A stretch of DNA of 35,104 nt from an uncultured Burkholderiales bacterium (GTDB lineage: Bacteria > Pseudomonadota > Gammaproteobacteria > Burkholderiales > Burkholderiaceae_C), in contig CAITYM010000129.1 in assembly GCA_903896615.1 (NCBI GenBank), positions 1 through 35,104 of the forward strand, written 5' to 3'. The notes below the pieces were generated by a model. The model was not told the DNA's origin and did not search any database. It saw only the letters and a list, made by a program, of their open reading frames with translations. Position 1 is the stretch's first letter; each line of letters opens with the position of its first letter. Below are positions 1 to 6,536 of the stretch, piece after piece. The translations under genes were made by a program, and so were the position numbers.

Positions 1-44
1 AACTCCTACGTCTGGTACTTTGACTAACTGTACAGGGTTACCAC
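1..44. repeat. Terminal direct repeat, left copy (circular overlap)
   Basis: Bases 1-44 are identical to bases 35061-35104. The repeat lies inside the tail-fibre reading frame, and joining the two copies keeps that frame open. This is most simply the overlap left when a circular or circularly permuted genome is assembled. It is much shorter than the direct terminal repeats of T7-type phages. Confidence 0.93.
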
Positions 45-1360
45 TGACTACCGGAGTAACCGGGGTGTTACCGATTGCAAACGGCGGAACTAATAATGGA
101 TCTCTCGCGGTGACCGCAGGGGGGGTTCTCTATACGGACGGGACAAAGTTTCTAAATGTCGGAGCAGGAACCTCGGGACAGTTTCTCAAAAGCAATGCGG
201 CCAGTGCTCCGACATGGGCGTCAGCAGTCACCAGCGCTTCCGTTGTTTCTGCCAATGGATTTGCCGGTTCTGTTGCGACAGCTACCACAACGCCTGCAAT
301 TACTTTAACCACGAGTGTCACTGGAATTGTCAAAGGAAATGGGACTGCAATTAGTGCGGCGACTACCACCAATCATAATGTTTTGGTTGGTGCTGGAGCA
401 GCTGATTTTACCAATGTCGCGCCTAGCGCTACTTCTGGCTTAGCTCTAGTCTCGGCTGGTTCGGCAGCTGATCCTACCTTCGGGGCCGTGGCTTTAGGTG
501 CTTCGGGTTCCGTGAGTGGAACGCTTCCATTTAATTTCGGCGGTACTGGACAAACGTCTGCTTTTAATGCCGATGGGGTTATCTATGCATCAAGCACCTC
601 GGCTTTAGCTAGCACCACGGTCGGAACTTCCGGTCAAATCTTAACCAGTAACGGTTCAGGTAACGCTCCTACTTTTCAGGCTTTATCAACCTCTTCTTTT
701 GTTGCTCCAACCGTTCAAAAATTTACCTCCGGTTCAGGGACCTACACCTTACCCACCTCCCCTCGATCTCCCCTTTATATTCGAGTAACAGCAGTCGGAG
801 GCGGCGGCGGCGGCGGTGCCGGTTTAGGGACAGGCTCTAATAGTGGGACTAATGGAGGCGCTACTACTTTTGGAACGACTCTCATCTCCGCTGGCGGCGG
901 GTCCGGCGGTACTTATGGAAACTCAACGTCCGTTGGTGGTACGGGTGGTTCAGCGTCGCTTGGAACAGGGCCATTAGGTTTAGCAATTCCAGGTTCTGCT
1001 GGAAATACGGGTACTGCAAATAACGGTACATTGACTAATACATATTCTACAGGCGGTTCCGGAGGATGCTCGGCTTTGGGTGGTCAAGGCTGCGGCGGTA
1101 TTAATGGGATAGCTGCTACAGCTGGAGCCACTAATTCCGGATCCGGCGGCGGCGGCGGTGGAACAACTCCAATAACCGGGACAGCAGGTGGCGGGGGCGG
1201 TGGTTCCGGGGGATATGTTAATGCCATTATTACATCTCCATCCTCGACTTATGCTTATGCCGTAGGTGCCGCAGGAACTCGGGGTACAGGCGGCGGCACA
1301 GGTGGTAGCGGGGGAGACGGGGGCGCCGGGGTGCTGATTATCGAAGAGTTCTATTCTTAG
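1..1360 (+). CDS. Tail fibre/adhesin, C-terminal part (continues from 32500)
   Basis: This is the 3' part of the gene that starts at 32500 and crosses the circular junction. The frame here begins at base 2 and ends at the TAG at 1358-1360. Rejoined, the protein is 1306 residues. This part holds motifs common in phage fibres (TSGTLTNCTGLPLT, LPIANGGT). It also has a second copy of the SANGFAG module found near the end of the window, then a FTSGSGTYTLP linker, and finally about 200 residues rich in glycine runs (GGGGGGG, GTAGGGGGGSGGY) ending VLIIEEFYS. Gly-rich C-termini of this kind are known from phage adhesins such as T-even gp38, where they form the receptor-binding tip. Role here: probable receptor-binding tip, by inference. 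An ATG at position 20 is internal, not a start. Confidence 0.85.
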   Translation, partial: TPTSGTLTNCTGLPLTTGVTGVLPIANGGTNNGSLAVTAGGVLYTDGTKFLNVGAGTSGQFLKSNAASAPTWASAVTSASVVSANGFAGSVATATTTPAITLTTSVTGIVKGNGTAISAATTTNHNVLVGAGAADFTNVAPSATSGLALVSAGSAADPTFGAVALGASGSVSGTLPFNFGGTGQTSAFNADGVIYASSTSALASTTVGTSGQILTSNGSGNAPTFQALSTSSFVAPTVQKFTSGSGTYTLPTSPRSPLYIRVTAVGGGGGGGAGLGTGSNSGTNGGATTFGTTLISAGGGSGGTYGNSTSVGGTGGSASLGTGPLGLAIPGSAGNTGTANNGTLTNTYSTGGSGGCSALGGQGCGGINGIAATAGATNSGSGGGGGGTTPITGTAGGGGGGSGGYVNAIITSPSSTYAYAVGAAGTRGTGGGTGGSGGDGGAGVLIIEEFYS

Positions 1361-1386
1361 ATGAATTTTAAAATTAGAGGGCAATC

Positions 1387-1911
1387 ATGGCTTATGTAAA
1401 CAATCCAAATCAGGTACCCGATAAATCCATATGTGATTTAAATGGGCGTCAAACCTACTTAGGTCAAAACTTTATTTATAGCGCAGTCGGTACCTATGCA
1501 AGCACGTCCGAGGGTATTTTGTATCTGCTACAGAATCCTGTGAGTAACGCTAACCCCCCCAAAGCGATTTTTCAGGACTTTAAAAAACTCACTTGTCTGA
1601 CTGCTAGCCAATATTTGATTTTTAAATTCTATGCTAACCCCACGATAACAAGCACCGGCACTTCGCTTACTCCCACTAATTTGAGAGTAGCAAGTTCGGT
1701 CACTGCTTCTGCTAAACTTTTCAACTCTTCAAATTTTACCGTGTCGGCAAATGGGATTTATTTAGGAGCTTTGGGGTCTAATTTTTTGGTCCCGGATATG
1801 TCACATGTGCTTTCAATCTTTGACGCAGGGAATTCCTTGCTTATTACTGCTCAAGCAAGCCAGGCGTCGGCTACAACCTATTCCACTGAACTTTCGTGGT
1901 TCGAATTATAA
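1387..1911 (+). CDS. Conserved phage structural-type protein, unknown function
   Basis: A 174-residue protein starting 26 bases after the fibre gene, with GAGGG upstream of the ATG. It is rich in Ser/Thr/Asn and short hydrophobic strands, with no signal peptide, membrane segment or catalytic motif that I recognise. The composition suggests a beta-sandwich virion protein. Its place directly behind the fibre suggests a fibre accessory or late virion protein. The function is not established. Confidence 0.7.
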   Translation: MAYVNNPNQVPDKSICDLNGRQTYLGQNFIYSAVGTYASTSEGILYLLQNPVSNANPPKAIFQDFKKLTCLTASQYLIFKFYANPTITSTGTSLTPTNLRVASSVTASAKLFNSSNFTVSANGIYLGALGSNFLVPDMSHVLSIFDAGNSLLITAQASQASATTYSTELSWFEL

Positions 1912-1920
1912 AGGAGTTTT

Positions 1921-2577
1921 ATGGCTATGATGAAAGGGTATCAACCCGAAGTGATTAGTTCAAATGTCCGAGAGATGATGAAATCCGGCAGACCTCAAAA
2001 AAGCGCTATTGCCGCTAGTTTAGCTAGTGCTCGTAAATTCAAAAAAATGGCTAAGGGCGGAATGGTCGACATGGATAAAGAAGATCCAGAAAACTACATG
2101 CGATCTTTGAATGAAATTCGTGACGACGGTGAATACTATCCCAACGAAGTAGCGAATCCGAACGAGCAAGATGAAGCGCAAGGTTTTGCAGCTGCCTTGC
2201 GGCGTCAGGCAAATAATTCACTTTCCCCTGAAAATTATGCTAGTGGTGGCTATGTTAAAGGGGATTCAAATGAAGACTACGAAAAAAGTTACCAAAAAAG
2301 CGAAGAAGAAGACGAAGAAGGCGAAAAAGGCTACGCGCAAGGCGGCTTAGTCCAGGCGGGTCCGGAAGAGGATCAAAGGCTTAACGGTGCTCAACCTGAA
2401 CTTGGTTGGATTGATGACGGGACATCCGAGCCGATGTCTGCTGAGCCAATGAAACCACAAGGTCAAATGCGAATGGGCGGAGAACCTTCCGGTCCCGGTC
2501 TTTCAGCTGAAGCAAAAGCTGCTATCTTGCGTCGCAAAATGGGTCGGCGTTACGGCGCTTTTGATCCTAAAAGTTGA
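1921..2577 (+). CDS. Hypothetical late protein with repeated GG-x-V motifs
   Basis: A 218-residue, highly charged protein with a strong AAGGAG site 5 bases before the ATG. The N-terminal ~45 residues are basic (SGRPQKSAIAASLASARKFK). The rest is acidic and apparently disordered, and carries spaced repeats of the type KGGMV, SGGYV and QGGLV. The same GG-x-V style occurs in the internal protein encoded at 26065-27615. That suggests a small virion or scaffold-associated protein. It is the last gene before the terminator at 2621. No enzymatic motif is visible. Confidence 0.65.
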   Translation: MAMMKGYQPEVISSNVREMMKSGRPQKSAIAASLASARKFKKMAKGGMVDMDKEDPENYMRSLNEIRDDGEYYPNEVANPNEQDEAQGFAAALRRQANNSLSPENYASGGYVKGDSNEDYEKSYQKSEEEDEEGEKGYAQGGLVQAGPEEDQRLNGAQPELGWIDDGTSEPMSAEPMKPQGQMRMGGEPSGPGLSAEAKAAILRRKMGRRYGAFDPKS

Positions 2578-2620
2578 ATTTTTCCCGCTCTAACTTTTGT
2601 CGGTTGTGGGTAGGGGGAAT

Positions 2621-2665
2621 AGCGCAGCAAGAACGGTTTATCCTCTGTTTTTGTTGCGTTTTTAT
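2621..2665 (+). terminator. Rho-independent terminator of the late operon
   Basis: The arm at 2623-2634 (CGCAGCAAGAAC) pairs with 2647-2658 (GTTTTTGTTGCG) over 12 positions, two of them G-U. The stem can grow by two more pairs (2621-2622 with 2659-2660). It is followed by a T-rich run. It would end rightward transcription from the fibre region before the early genes. Confidence 0.6.
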
Positions 2666-2687
2666 TAATTTGATGCGATGTTCTATT

Positions 2688-2779
2688 TGTTCGACCACTC
2701 CATTAAAAACTTTTATCCCGGGCCATAAGCCTGAGATCATGCCCTCTCTGATATTCTTGGTCGAACATTCAGAGAGGGC
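2688..2779 (+). promoter_or_regulatory. Folded leader with pseudoknot potential upstream of the ERF gene
   Basis: An 11-bp perfect hairpin (2741-2751 with 2769-2779, GCCCTCTCTGA) encloses a 17-nt loop. Ten loop bases (2758-2767, TGGTCGAACA) are the exact complement of an upstream segment at 2688-2697 (TGTTCGACCA). The loop can therefore pair upstream, forming a pseudoknot-like fold or an alternative helix. The following T-run is weak (CTTTGTTATT). The ERF start lies 21 bases downstream. It may be an attenuator or a regulatory leader. The function is inferred only from pairing. Confidence 0.5.
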
Positions 2780-2800
2780 TTTGTTATTGGAGATAACGAA

Positions 2801-3532
2801 ATGAGTACAGAATCACAGACAATTGGAAAATTAGCAGAAGCACTCGCAAAAGCACAAGGCATGATGTTGAATGCTTCCAAAGATAAAGATAATCCTTTTT
2901 TTAAAAGCACCTATGCTGATTTAGCGTCAGTCTGGGACGCGTGTCGAGTACCCTTGAGTAGCAATGGATTGTGCGTCACTCAAGCGGTTAGTATTTTAGA
3001 AAATAAATTGATCTTAACTACCAAGTTAATTCATTTGTCAGGTGAGTGGATGAGCAGCGTGATTCCAATTACAACAGCTAATAATAAAACGGATCCGCAA
3101 GCTATTGGATCCGCTATTACCTATTTTAGGCGATTTACTTTGCAGTCCTTGGTTGGTGTCGCACCAGAAGATCAAGATGACGACGGTAATTTAGCTAATA
3201 ATAAGCAGCCTCCCGTTAGTCCAAAAAAATACCCTAAAAAGCATGACTTAGGCCCTAGTGAAACCGAGGGATACCCATTAGCAACCCCCCCCTATCGAAT
3301 TCCCGCCGGAAAACACGCAAAAAAAGCGATAGAGGAAATCGATAGACATGAGCTTATGAGGTATATCGAGAAATGCGAAGCCGGTATTGCTCAAGATACA
3401 AAAATCAAGACTGATTGGTGGGACGACTTTGTATTACGAGCAGAAAGCTACCTTGCTAGTTTAGAAAAAGATTTAGACATCCTAGATTTTGATCCTAATT
3501 TTGACAAAGAAGTTAGTCCTATTCTTTCCTGA
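2801..3532 (+). CDS. erf: ERF-family single-strand annealing protein
   Basis: A 243-residue protein with TTGGAGA upstream of the ATG. The N-terminal ~125 residues match the ERF superfamily pattern: an initial helix (IGKLAEALAKAQG), the KDKDNPFFKSTYADLASV segment, and the conserved AIGSAITYFRRFTLQSLVG stretch followed by an acidic EDQDDDG. ERF proteins, such as the P22 one, anneal complementary single strands during phage recombination and can circularise DNA. The C-terminal ~110 residues are charged and variable. As the first gene after the leader, it opens the replication and recombination block. Confidence 0.85.
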   Translation: MSTESQTIGKLAEALAKAQGMMLNASKDKDNPFFKSTYADLASVWDACRVPLSSNGLCVTQAVSILENKLILTTKLIHLSGEWMSSVIPITTANNKTDPQAIGSAITYFRRFTLQSLVGVAPEDQDDDGNLANNKQPPVSPKKYPKKHDLGPSETEGYPLATPPYRIPAGKHAKKAIEEIDRHELMRYIEKCEAGIAQDTKIKTDWWDDFVLRAESYLASLEKDLDILDFDPNFDKEVSPILS

Positions 3533-3587
3533 TTCTACCAAACGACCTTGAGTAAAAAAAAAAGCCATAGTTTTTTGATAATGCTTA

Positions 3588-3782
3588 GTGAATAATTCAG
3601 GGATGAATATAGGTAAAGGCGAAAAAAATAACCGTTCAAAACTTACGGATGAACAAGCTAGGCAGATTAAATTCTATTCCTTTCATTATAAGCTGAAGGA
3701 TTTGGCTAAAGAATACGGTGTTTCTACTACAACCATTAGTGCGATTAGAACTAACAAAAAGTGGAAGCACATCGAAAAATGA
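3588..3782 (+). CDS. Small helix-turn-helix DNA-binding protein
   Basis: Up to 64 residues from the GTG at 3588, or 59 from the ATG at 3603; neither start has a convincing ribosome site. Residues ~18-60 (LTDEQARQIKF ... LKDLAKEYGVSTTTISAIRT) read as a resolvase/Hin-like HTH: a first helix, then a helix-turn-recognition helix with the typical YGVSTTTIS turn. Its stop overlaps the start of the next gene (ATGA). A palindromic tandem repeat at 3961-3999 could be its operator, making it a possible early regulator. The target is unproven. Confidence 0.65.
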   Translation: MNNSGMNIGKGEKNNRSKLTDEQARQIKFYSFHYKLKDLAKEYGVSTTTISAIRTNKKWKHIEK

Positions 3783-3964
3783 ACACAACTCAAACTGTAA
3801 TGGCTTTAACGGTTGTAATCCTATTGGGATATGATGTTTACGCCGTTTTAAAAGGCGGGCTCAAAAATACAATTTCGTGGCAGACGACAGAATTAAGTAA
3901 GGAATATCCAATTATTCCATTTTTATTGGGGATGCTTGCGGGGCATTTCTTCGGACAGATGTAA
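3779..3964 (+). CDS. Small membrane protein with two hydrophobic segments (possible holin)
   Basis: A 61-residue protein. I choose the ATG at 3779, which overlaps the previous stop as ATGA, over the upstream GTG at 3761. It has two hydrophobic stretches (VMALTVVILLGYDVYAV and IIPFLLGMLAGHFFG) joined by a short polar loop with KGG and SKEYP. Two short membrane spans in about 60 residues fit the class II holin size range. The pattern D-x-YA-x-x-KGG ... YPIIPF ... GHxF resembles other small phage membrane proteins I have seen. It is distant from the endolysin at 5977, so a holin role is only a suggestion. Confidence 0.6.
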   Translation: MNTTQTVMALTVVILLGYDVYAVLKGGLKNTISWQTTELSKEYPIIPFLLGMLAGHFFGQM

Positions 3965-3999
3965 AATTTTACATGGTTTTGTAAAATTTACATGGTTTT
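3961..3999. promoter_or_regulatory. Tandem palindromic repeat, operator-like
   Basis: Two consecutive ~20-base units, 3961-3980 and 3981-3999, each read GTAAAATTT(T)ACATGGTTTT. The first unit contains a perfect 12-bp palindrome (GTAAAATTTTAC), and the second lacks one T. Units about two helical turns apart are typical of cooperative repressor sites. The adjoining HTH gene at 3588 is an obvious candidate binder. Confidence 0.5.
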
Positions 4000-4002
4000 A
4001 CC

Positions 4003-4110
4003 ATGCAAAAAGAAATATACCGTAGTGAATTTGATTTACTTTTAGCTATCGAACGTTCAGTATCTCTTTTAATTTTGGAGATTTATAATGAGATAGTGTC
4101 TTTAAAATAA
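4003..4110 (+). CDS. Possible 35-residue peptide
   Basis: An open frame of 35 codons beginning MQKEIYRSEF and ending EIVSLK. It lies directly after the operator-like repeat and before the folded element at 4117-4285. It has amphipathic, helix-forming content (LLLAIERSVSLLILEIYNE) that could form a short coiled coil. No ribosome site is clear. The only support is its position in an otherwise unassigned gap, so it may be chance. Confidence 0.25.
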   Translation: MQKEIYRSEFDLLLAIERSVSLLILEIYNEIVSLK

Positions 4111-4116
4111 ATGAAT

Positions 4117-4151
4117 AAAAAAACCCCGATTAGTAATGAGCTAATCAGGGG
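4117..4151 (-). terminator. Rho-independent terminator, leftward
   Basis: On the minus strand, 4151-4141 pairs with 4133-4124 (CCCCTGATTAG with CTAATCGGGG, one bulged base) around a 7-base loop. A run of seven T follows (plus-strand A-run at 4117-4123). On the plus strand no T-run follows. This implies a leftward transcript ending here, yet no convincing leftward gene precedes it. The candidate product is therefore the folded RNA at 4134-4285. Confidence 0.6.
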
Positions 4152-4285
4152 CCATTTTCTGCCAAATGATAAAGAGCTGGTAAAAACTCTGTGAACCATC
4201 TTTTCAACACAGAGCCTATCCCCACCAGTTCTTCGGCGCAAGGAAAAAATATCATTTGGCAGAAAATAGCTCCCGACTAGCATTA
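4134..4285. ncRNA. Large inverted repeat / candidate structured RNA
   Basis: Arms 4141-4170 and 4251-4280 pair almost throughout. The inner 17 bp are perfect (4154-4170, ATTTTCTGCCAAATGAT, with 4251-4267). The outer part has only A-C or G-T differences and one C-A. A further TAATG/CATTA pair (4134-4138 with 4281-4285) extends it. Inside are a second stem (4172-4181 with 4224-4233) and a third 7-bp stem (CTCTGTG 4187-4193 with 4208-4214). A 17-nt unpaired strand at 4234-4250 contains AAGGAAAAAAT. On the minus strand a terminator follows, favouring a leftward RNA. The terminator arm reuses bases of the long stem, so two folds compete. Confidence 0.5.
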
Positions 4286-4312
4286 GTAAACTAAAATAGT
4301 TTGGAACATCAA

Positions 4313-5065
4313 ATGAGATTCACAAAAGGTTGGATTAAACTTCACCGCAGTCTTGCTGAAAAAGAAATAGTAGATAACCCGTTTTTGTTTAGCCTATGGG
4401 TCTATCTCCTGCTTGTAGCCAATTACAAAGAATCCAAAATAATATGGAAAGGTGAACAGCGAACCCTTGAACCTGGGCAGGCGTTAATTACGCTCCGAGA
4501 ACTGGCCGACAAGTGGGAGTGTTCACCAACCACAATTTGGAAATGGTTACACTATCTTGAAAAAAGCGAACGCATCGTGAACGAATCGCGAACACACGGT
4601 ACAATTGTAACTATATGTAATTGGAAGGAATATCAGCTTTTAGAAGAAGAGGCGCGAACACCAAGTGAACACGAAGTGAACACGGCGCGAACACCAAGTG
4701 AACACGAAGTGAACAATAGTAAAGAAGAAGTACCTTCTAAGAAAGAAAGAAGGAAAGAAGGAAAGAATAACTCTCCCGGCTTCCGCCAGGAATACTCACC
4801 TGAATTTAATCAGCTTTGGATTGAATACAGTCGCAAGGGGGATAAGAAGGCTTCCTGGGTAGAATTCCAAAAGCTCAAATTAAACCCGGATGATTACCCT
4901 CGACTGGAGCAGGCAATTAAAAACTATTGTCATGAAAATCCCGATAAAAAGTTTCGTAAGGATTTTGAACGTTTTTTAAAAACAGACTGGCGTGAGTCAC
5001 TCACGCTAAGAATAGTTCAATCAGGGGTAGACTGGAGCAACGTTAAACTCGAAGAGGCTCCATGA
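4313..5065 (+). CDS. Replication initiator with N-terminal DnaD-like/O-like winged helix
   Basis: 250 residues from the ATG at 4313 (TTGGAA precedes it); a TTG at 4301 is an alternative start. The N-terminal ~110 residues (GWIKLHRSLAEKEI, then FSLWVYLLLVANYK and PGQALITLRELADKW) have the pattern of phage replisome-organiser winged-helix domains. The middle contains an 11-residue tandem repeat, RTPSEHEVN, created by DNA iterons. A Lys/Arg-rich linker and a C-terminal helical domain follow. As in lambda O, the iterons inside the gene are likely the binding sites of its own product. It overlaps the helicase-loader-like gene by 4 bases (ATGA), matching an O-P type pair. Confidence 0.75.
   Translation: MRFTKGWIKLHRSLAEKEIVDNPFLFSLWVYLLLVANYKESKIIWKGEQRTLEPGQALITLRELADKWECSPTTIWKWLHYLEKSERIVNESRTHGTIVTICNWKEYQLLEEEARTPSEHEVNTARTPSEHEVNNSKEEVPSKKERRKEGKNNSPGFRQEYSPEFNQLWIEYSRKGDKKASWVEFQKLKLNPDDYPRLEQAIKNYCHENPDKKFRKDFERFLKTDWRESLTLRIVQSGVDWSNVKLEEAP
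4566..4775 (+). other. Putative origin of replication (11-bp iterons plus purine-rich tract)
   Basis: Nine 11-base units of consensus G(C/T)GAACACNAA lie in strict register in two clusters. Three are at 4566-4598 (starting GCGAACGCATC), and six contiguous ones are at 4654-4719. Directly downstream, 4712-4775 is strongly purine-rich on the plus strand (repeats of AAAGAAGG type). It would serve as the DNA-unwinding element. This is the same arrangement as lambda ori within gene O: iterons, then an asymmetric A-rich stretch. Spacing of one helical turn puts all sites on the same DNA face. Confidence 0.72.
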
Positions 5066-5535
5066 ACTCCAATTGCTTTAAAGCTCAACTAGACCGCTTG
5101 GCAAAACGATACGGTGAACAGCACTATAAGACCGATTTTGTTGAAATTCTTTGGGGTTACGTAAATAAATTTAGCGACCAATGGATGATTAAGACAACAA
5201 CGGACTTTATCTATCGGGAGAAATACGCCCCCCTAGGGAATGAATGGGATGCTAAAATAGCTGAGGAAAGAGAAAGATCCCACCAGTACGAGAAACGGGA
5301 TCAAAAAAAAGATGCCGAAGATTTGGTAAAGTCCATTTACTCCGAAGAGGAAATAAAAACCTTGTTCAGTCAGGTGCATTTGATAGCTAAAAAACAAATG
5401 TCCGACCAAAACATTAAGTCATTTACAAGCATGGTGACGCCACAGGTTCGATACTCCTGTAACAAATGCCAAGACAGCCGATTTTATTTTGACAAGCAAA
5501 TAGGTGGAAACGTTTTATGCAATCACGGAAAATAG
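5062..5535 (+). CDS. Helicase-loader-like replication protein with C-terminal zinc motif
   Basis: 157 residues, overlapping the initiator by ATGA. The N-terminal half (FKAQLDRLAKRYG ... WGYVNKFSDQWM ... FIYREKYAPLGNEW) follows a helical pattern seen in small phage proteins encoded beside initiators, where lambda P/DnaC-type helicase loaders lie. The C-terminus has a compact metal-binding candidate, C-x2-C ... C-x-H (SCNKCQ and VLCNHG). Function by position: loading or recruitment of the host replicative helicase at the adjacent origin. The family assignment is tentative. Confidence 0.55.
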   Translation: MNSNCFKAQLDRLAKRYGEQHYKTDFVEILWGYVNKFSDQWMIKTTTDFIYREKYAPLGNEWDAKIAEERERSHQYEKRDQKKDAEDLVKSIYSEEEIKTLFSQVHLIAKKQMSDQNIKSFTSMVTPQVRYSCNKCQDSRFYFDKQIGGNVLCNHGK

Positions 5536-5672
5536 TAGCAGCAATCTCATTCCTGACAGGGCTTTTGATAATCCTATGGTTCGTCCTTGTCAGTGACTCC
5601 AATGCCCAGGCATACTCTAGCCATGTCAAAGTTTGGGAACAAGAAGATCTTGTACAAGGGGATGCGGTTTGA
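5517..5672 (+). CDS. Small single-span membrane or secreted peptide, overlapping two genes
   Basis: A 51-residue frame with AGGTGG nine bases before its ATG. It starts inside the end of the previous gene and ends inside the DUF1064 gene, in another frame. It has the basic N-terminus MQSRK, a hydrophobic core (IVAAISFLTGLLIILWFVLV) and then SDSNAQA, which looks like a signal-peptide cleavage region. The C-terminus is polar. It could be a signal-anchored lysis accessory or an inner-membrane protein. There is no lipobox cysteine, so it is not an Rz1-type lipoprotein. Confidence 0.5.
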   Translation: MQSRKIVAAISFLTGLLIILWFVLVSDSNAQAYSSHVKVWEQEDLVQGDAV

Positions 5673-5973
5673 TTCGATCTATGAATTTAGCATCTACAAC
5701 CTACTGTTGCAAAAAGGATACACCGTCTTGGATCGGCAACCCAAAATCTATTTGTCCGCGGCAAAGATTCTGTACAAACCCGATTTCAAATGTAAAGGCC
5801 CCTCAGACGAACGAATTTTTTTTGTTGAGGCAAAGGGGTTCGAGACTCCCATTTGGCGTCTTAAAAAGCGTTTATGGGCGTCCTATGGGGTGTTTGATTT
5901 GCATGTCTATTCTAAAAAAGGCATTGAGGTCATAAAACCCCCACGAGCAAGTAATTTAATAGATGGACCATGA
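5623..5973 (+). CDS. DUF1064-type nuclease (Holliday-junction/VRR-like fold)
   Basis: 116 residues from the ATG at 5623; in-frame TTG and ATG codons upstream (5587, 5602) are less likely because the family begins at KFGNKK. Conserved features run in order: KFGNKK, G-x-RFDS with E21, RQPK (Q39), YKPDF (D54), VEAKG (E69, K71) and TPIWRLKKRL. The spacing E ... Q ... D ... ExK is that of a PD-(D/E)xK nuclease. DUF1064 proteins are phage enzymes proposed to cut branched DNA. It sits at the end of the replication block, where a resolvase for ERF-mediated recombination would fit. Confidence 0.75.
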   Translation: MSKFGNKKILYKGMRFDSIYEFSIYNLLLQKGYTVLDRQPKIYLSAAKILYKPDFKCKGPSDERIFFVEAKGFETPIWRLKKRLWASYGVFDLHVYSKKGIEVIKPPRASNLIDGP

Positions 5974-5976
5974 GAG

Positions 5977-6375
5977 TCATAGCAACTCAAAGTGATCATA
6001 GTCCCGAAGATCTGTAAAAGTCCCCCCCCACCTCATCGTATCGGGTAGGCCTACAGCAAGTTTTTGGTAAGCAGGGATAGGGAAAGCCGCTGTCCCGTCT
6101 CCGAAGAGTTGGAACAGGTCAATTGCCTTGGAGCAGGGTTTACCTAAACTGTCCATGTGATTATGTTTAGAGAACGGAAATTTTAAGTCAGACTTGTGCT
6201 CAACATAAGCCTCATTTTGATCAGCCTCATTCCGATAGCTGATGGCTACATGAAAATCCGGAAACTGGGGTAACACGTGACTCACAAACCAAATTCTTAG
6301 TTTTAAGTCCGTCTGAAGTAGTTTCATTGCGCAAGCAGGACAGTTAGACCCATTTACGTGTTTAGGTGTTGTCAT
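5977..6375 (-). CDS. Endolysin, M15-type peptidase (L-Ala-D-Glu endopeptidase class)
   Basis: A 132-residue protein on the leftward strand. The zinc site typical of M15/VanY-like peptidases is visible: SKHNHMDSLG (H71/H73 region), SKAIDLF (D86) and DYDHFE (H128, with D127/E130). An early AISYRNEADQNE stretch corresponds to the substrate-binding part. A CPAC motif near residue 12 may bind another metal. T5 endolysin is the best-known phage member; the family cleaves the peptide stem of peptidoglycan. No signal peptide is seen, so release would need a holin. A 12-bp palindrome (ATTTCCGGAAAT, 6383-6394) overlaps its ribosome-site region. Confidence 0.85.
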   Translation of the reverse strand: MTTPKHVNGSNCPACAMKLLQTDLKLRIWFVSHVLPQFPDFHVAISYRNEADQNEAYVEHKSDLKFPFSKHNHMDSLGKPCSKAIDLFQLFGDGTAAFPIPAYQKLAVGLPDTMRWGGTFTDLRDYDHFELL

Positions 6376-6500
6376 CTTTTTTATTTCCGGAAATTAAGTT
6401 TAAAATGAACTTTAACAGAGTCGGGGAATTTTGTTCTAGAATATTTAAAAAGCCTTCTAAAATTTTGTTAAGCATACTATGTTTCCCTAAGAAGTAAGTT
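6376..6500. promoter_or_regulatory. Spacer between the two leftward genes with a palindrome
   Basis: This short gap holds a perfect 12-bp palindrome (6383-6394) just upstream of the endolysin start on the minus strand. The rest is AT-rich sequence. I see no gene or strong sigma-70 promoter in it. The palindrome could be an operator or could tune access to the endolysin ribosome site. Confidence 0.35.
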
Positions 6501-6530
6501 ACTCCGGGGTTTCGTGCCCCCGGAGTTTTT
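6501..6530 (+). terminator. Rho-independent terminator, rightward
   Basis: A 9-bp stem, ACTCCGGGG (6501-6509) with CCCCGGAGT (6518-6526), is followed by TTTTT at 6526-6530. It would stop rightward transcription from the replication block before it runs antisense through the gene at 6537-6881. On the minus strand it lacks a T-run but could still slow the leftward transcript. Confidence 0.75.
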
Positions 6531-6536
6531 AAAACT

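Noticed and set aside
1-44. T7-style terminal repeat
   Set aside because: 44 bases is too short and lies inside an open fibre frame, so assembly overlap of a circular genome is simpler.
980-1384. Minus-strand frames under the fibre (also 130-372)
   Set aside because: Mirror images of the Gly-rich and Thr/Ala-rich fibre code with low complexity and no ribosome sites.
2574-2804. 76-codon plus-strand frame after the gene ending at 2577
   Set aside because: It spans a terminator and the folded leader, has no ribosome site and no protein-like pattern, and overlaps the ERF start.
4083-4283. 66-codon minus-strand frame
   Set aside because: It coincides with the inverted repeat and terminator; codon content follows the RNA structure, not a protein.
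4654-4719. CRISPR-like or satellite repeat
   Set aside because: Units are 11 bases without spacers, lie inside an initiator gene and are followed by a purine-rich tract, which fits origin iterons.
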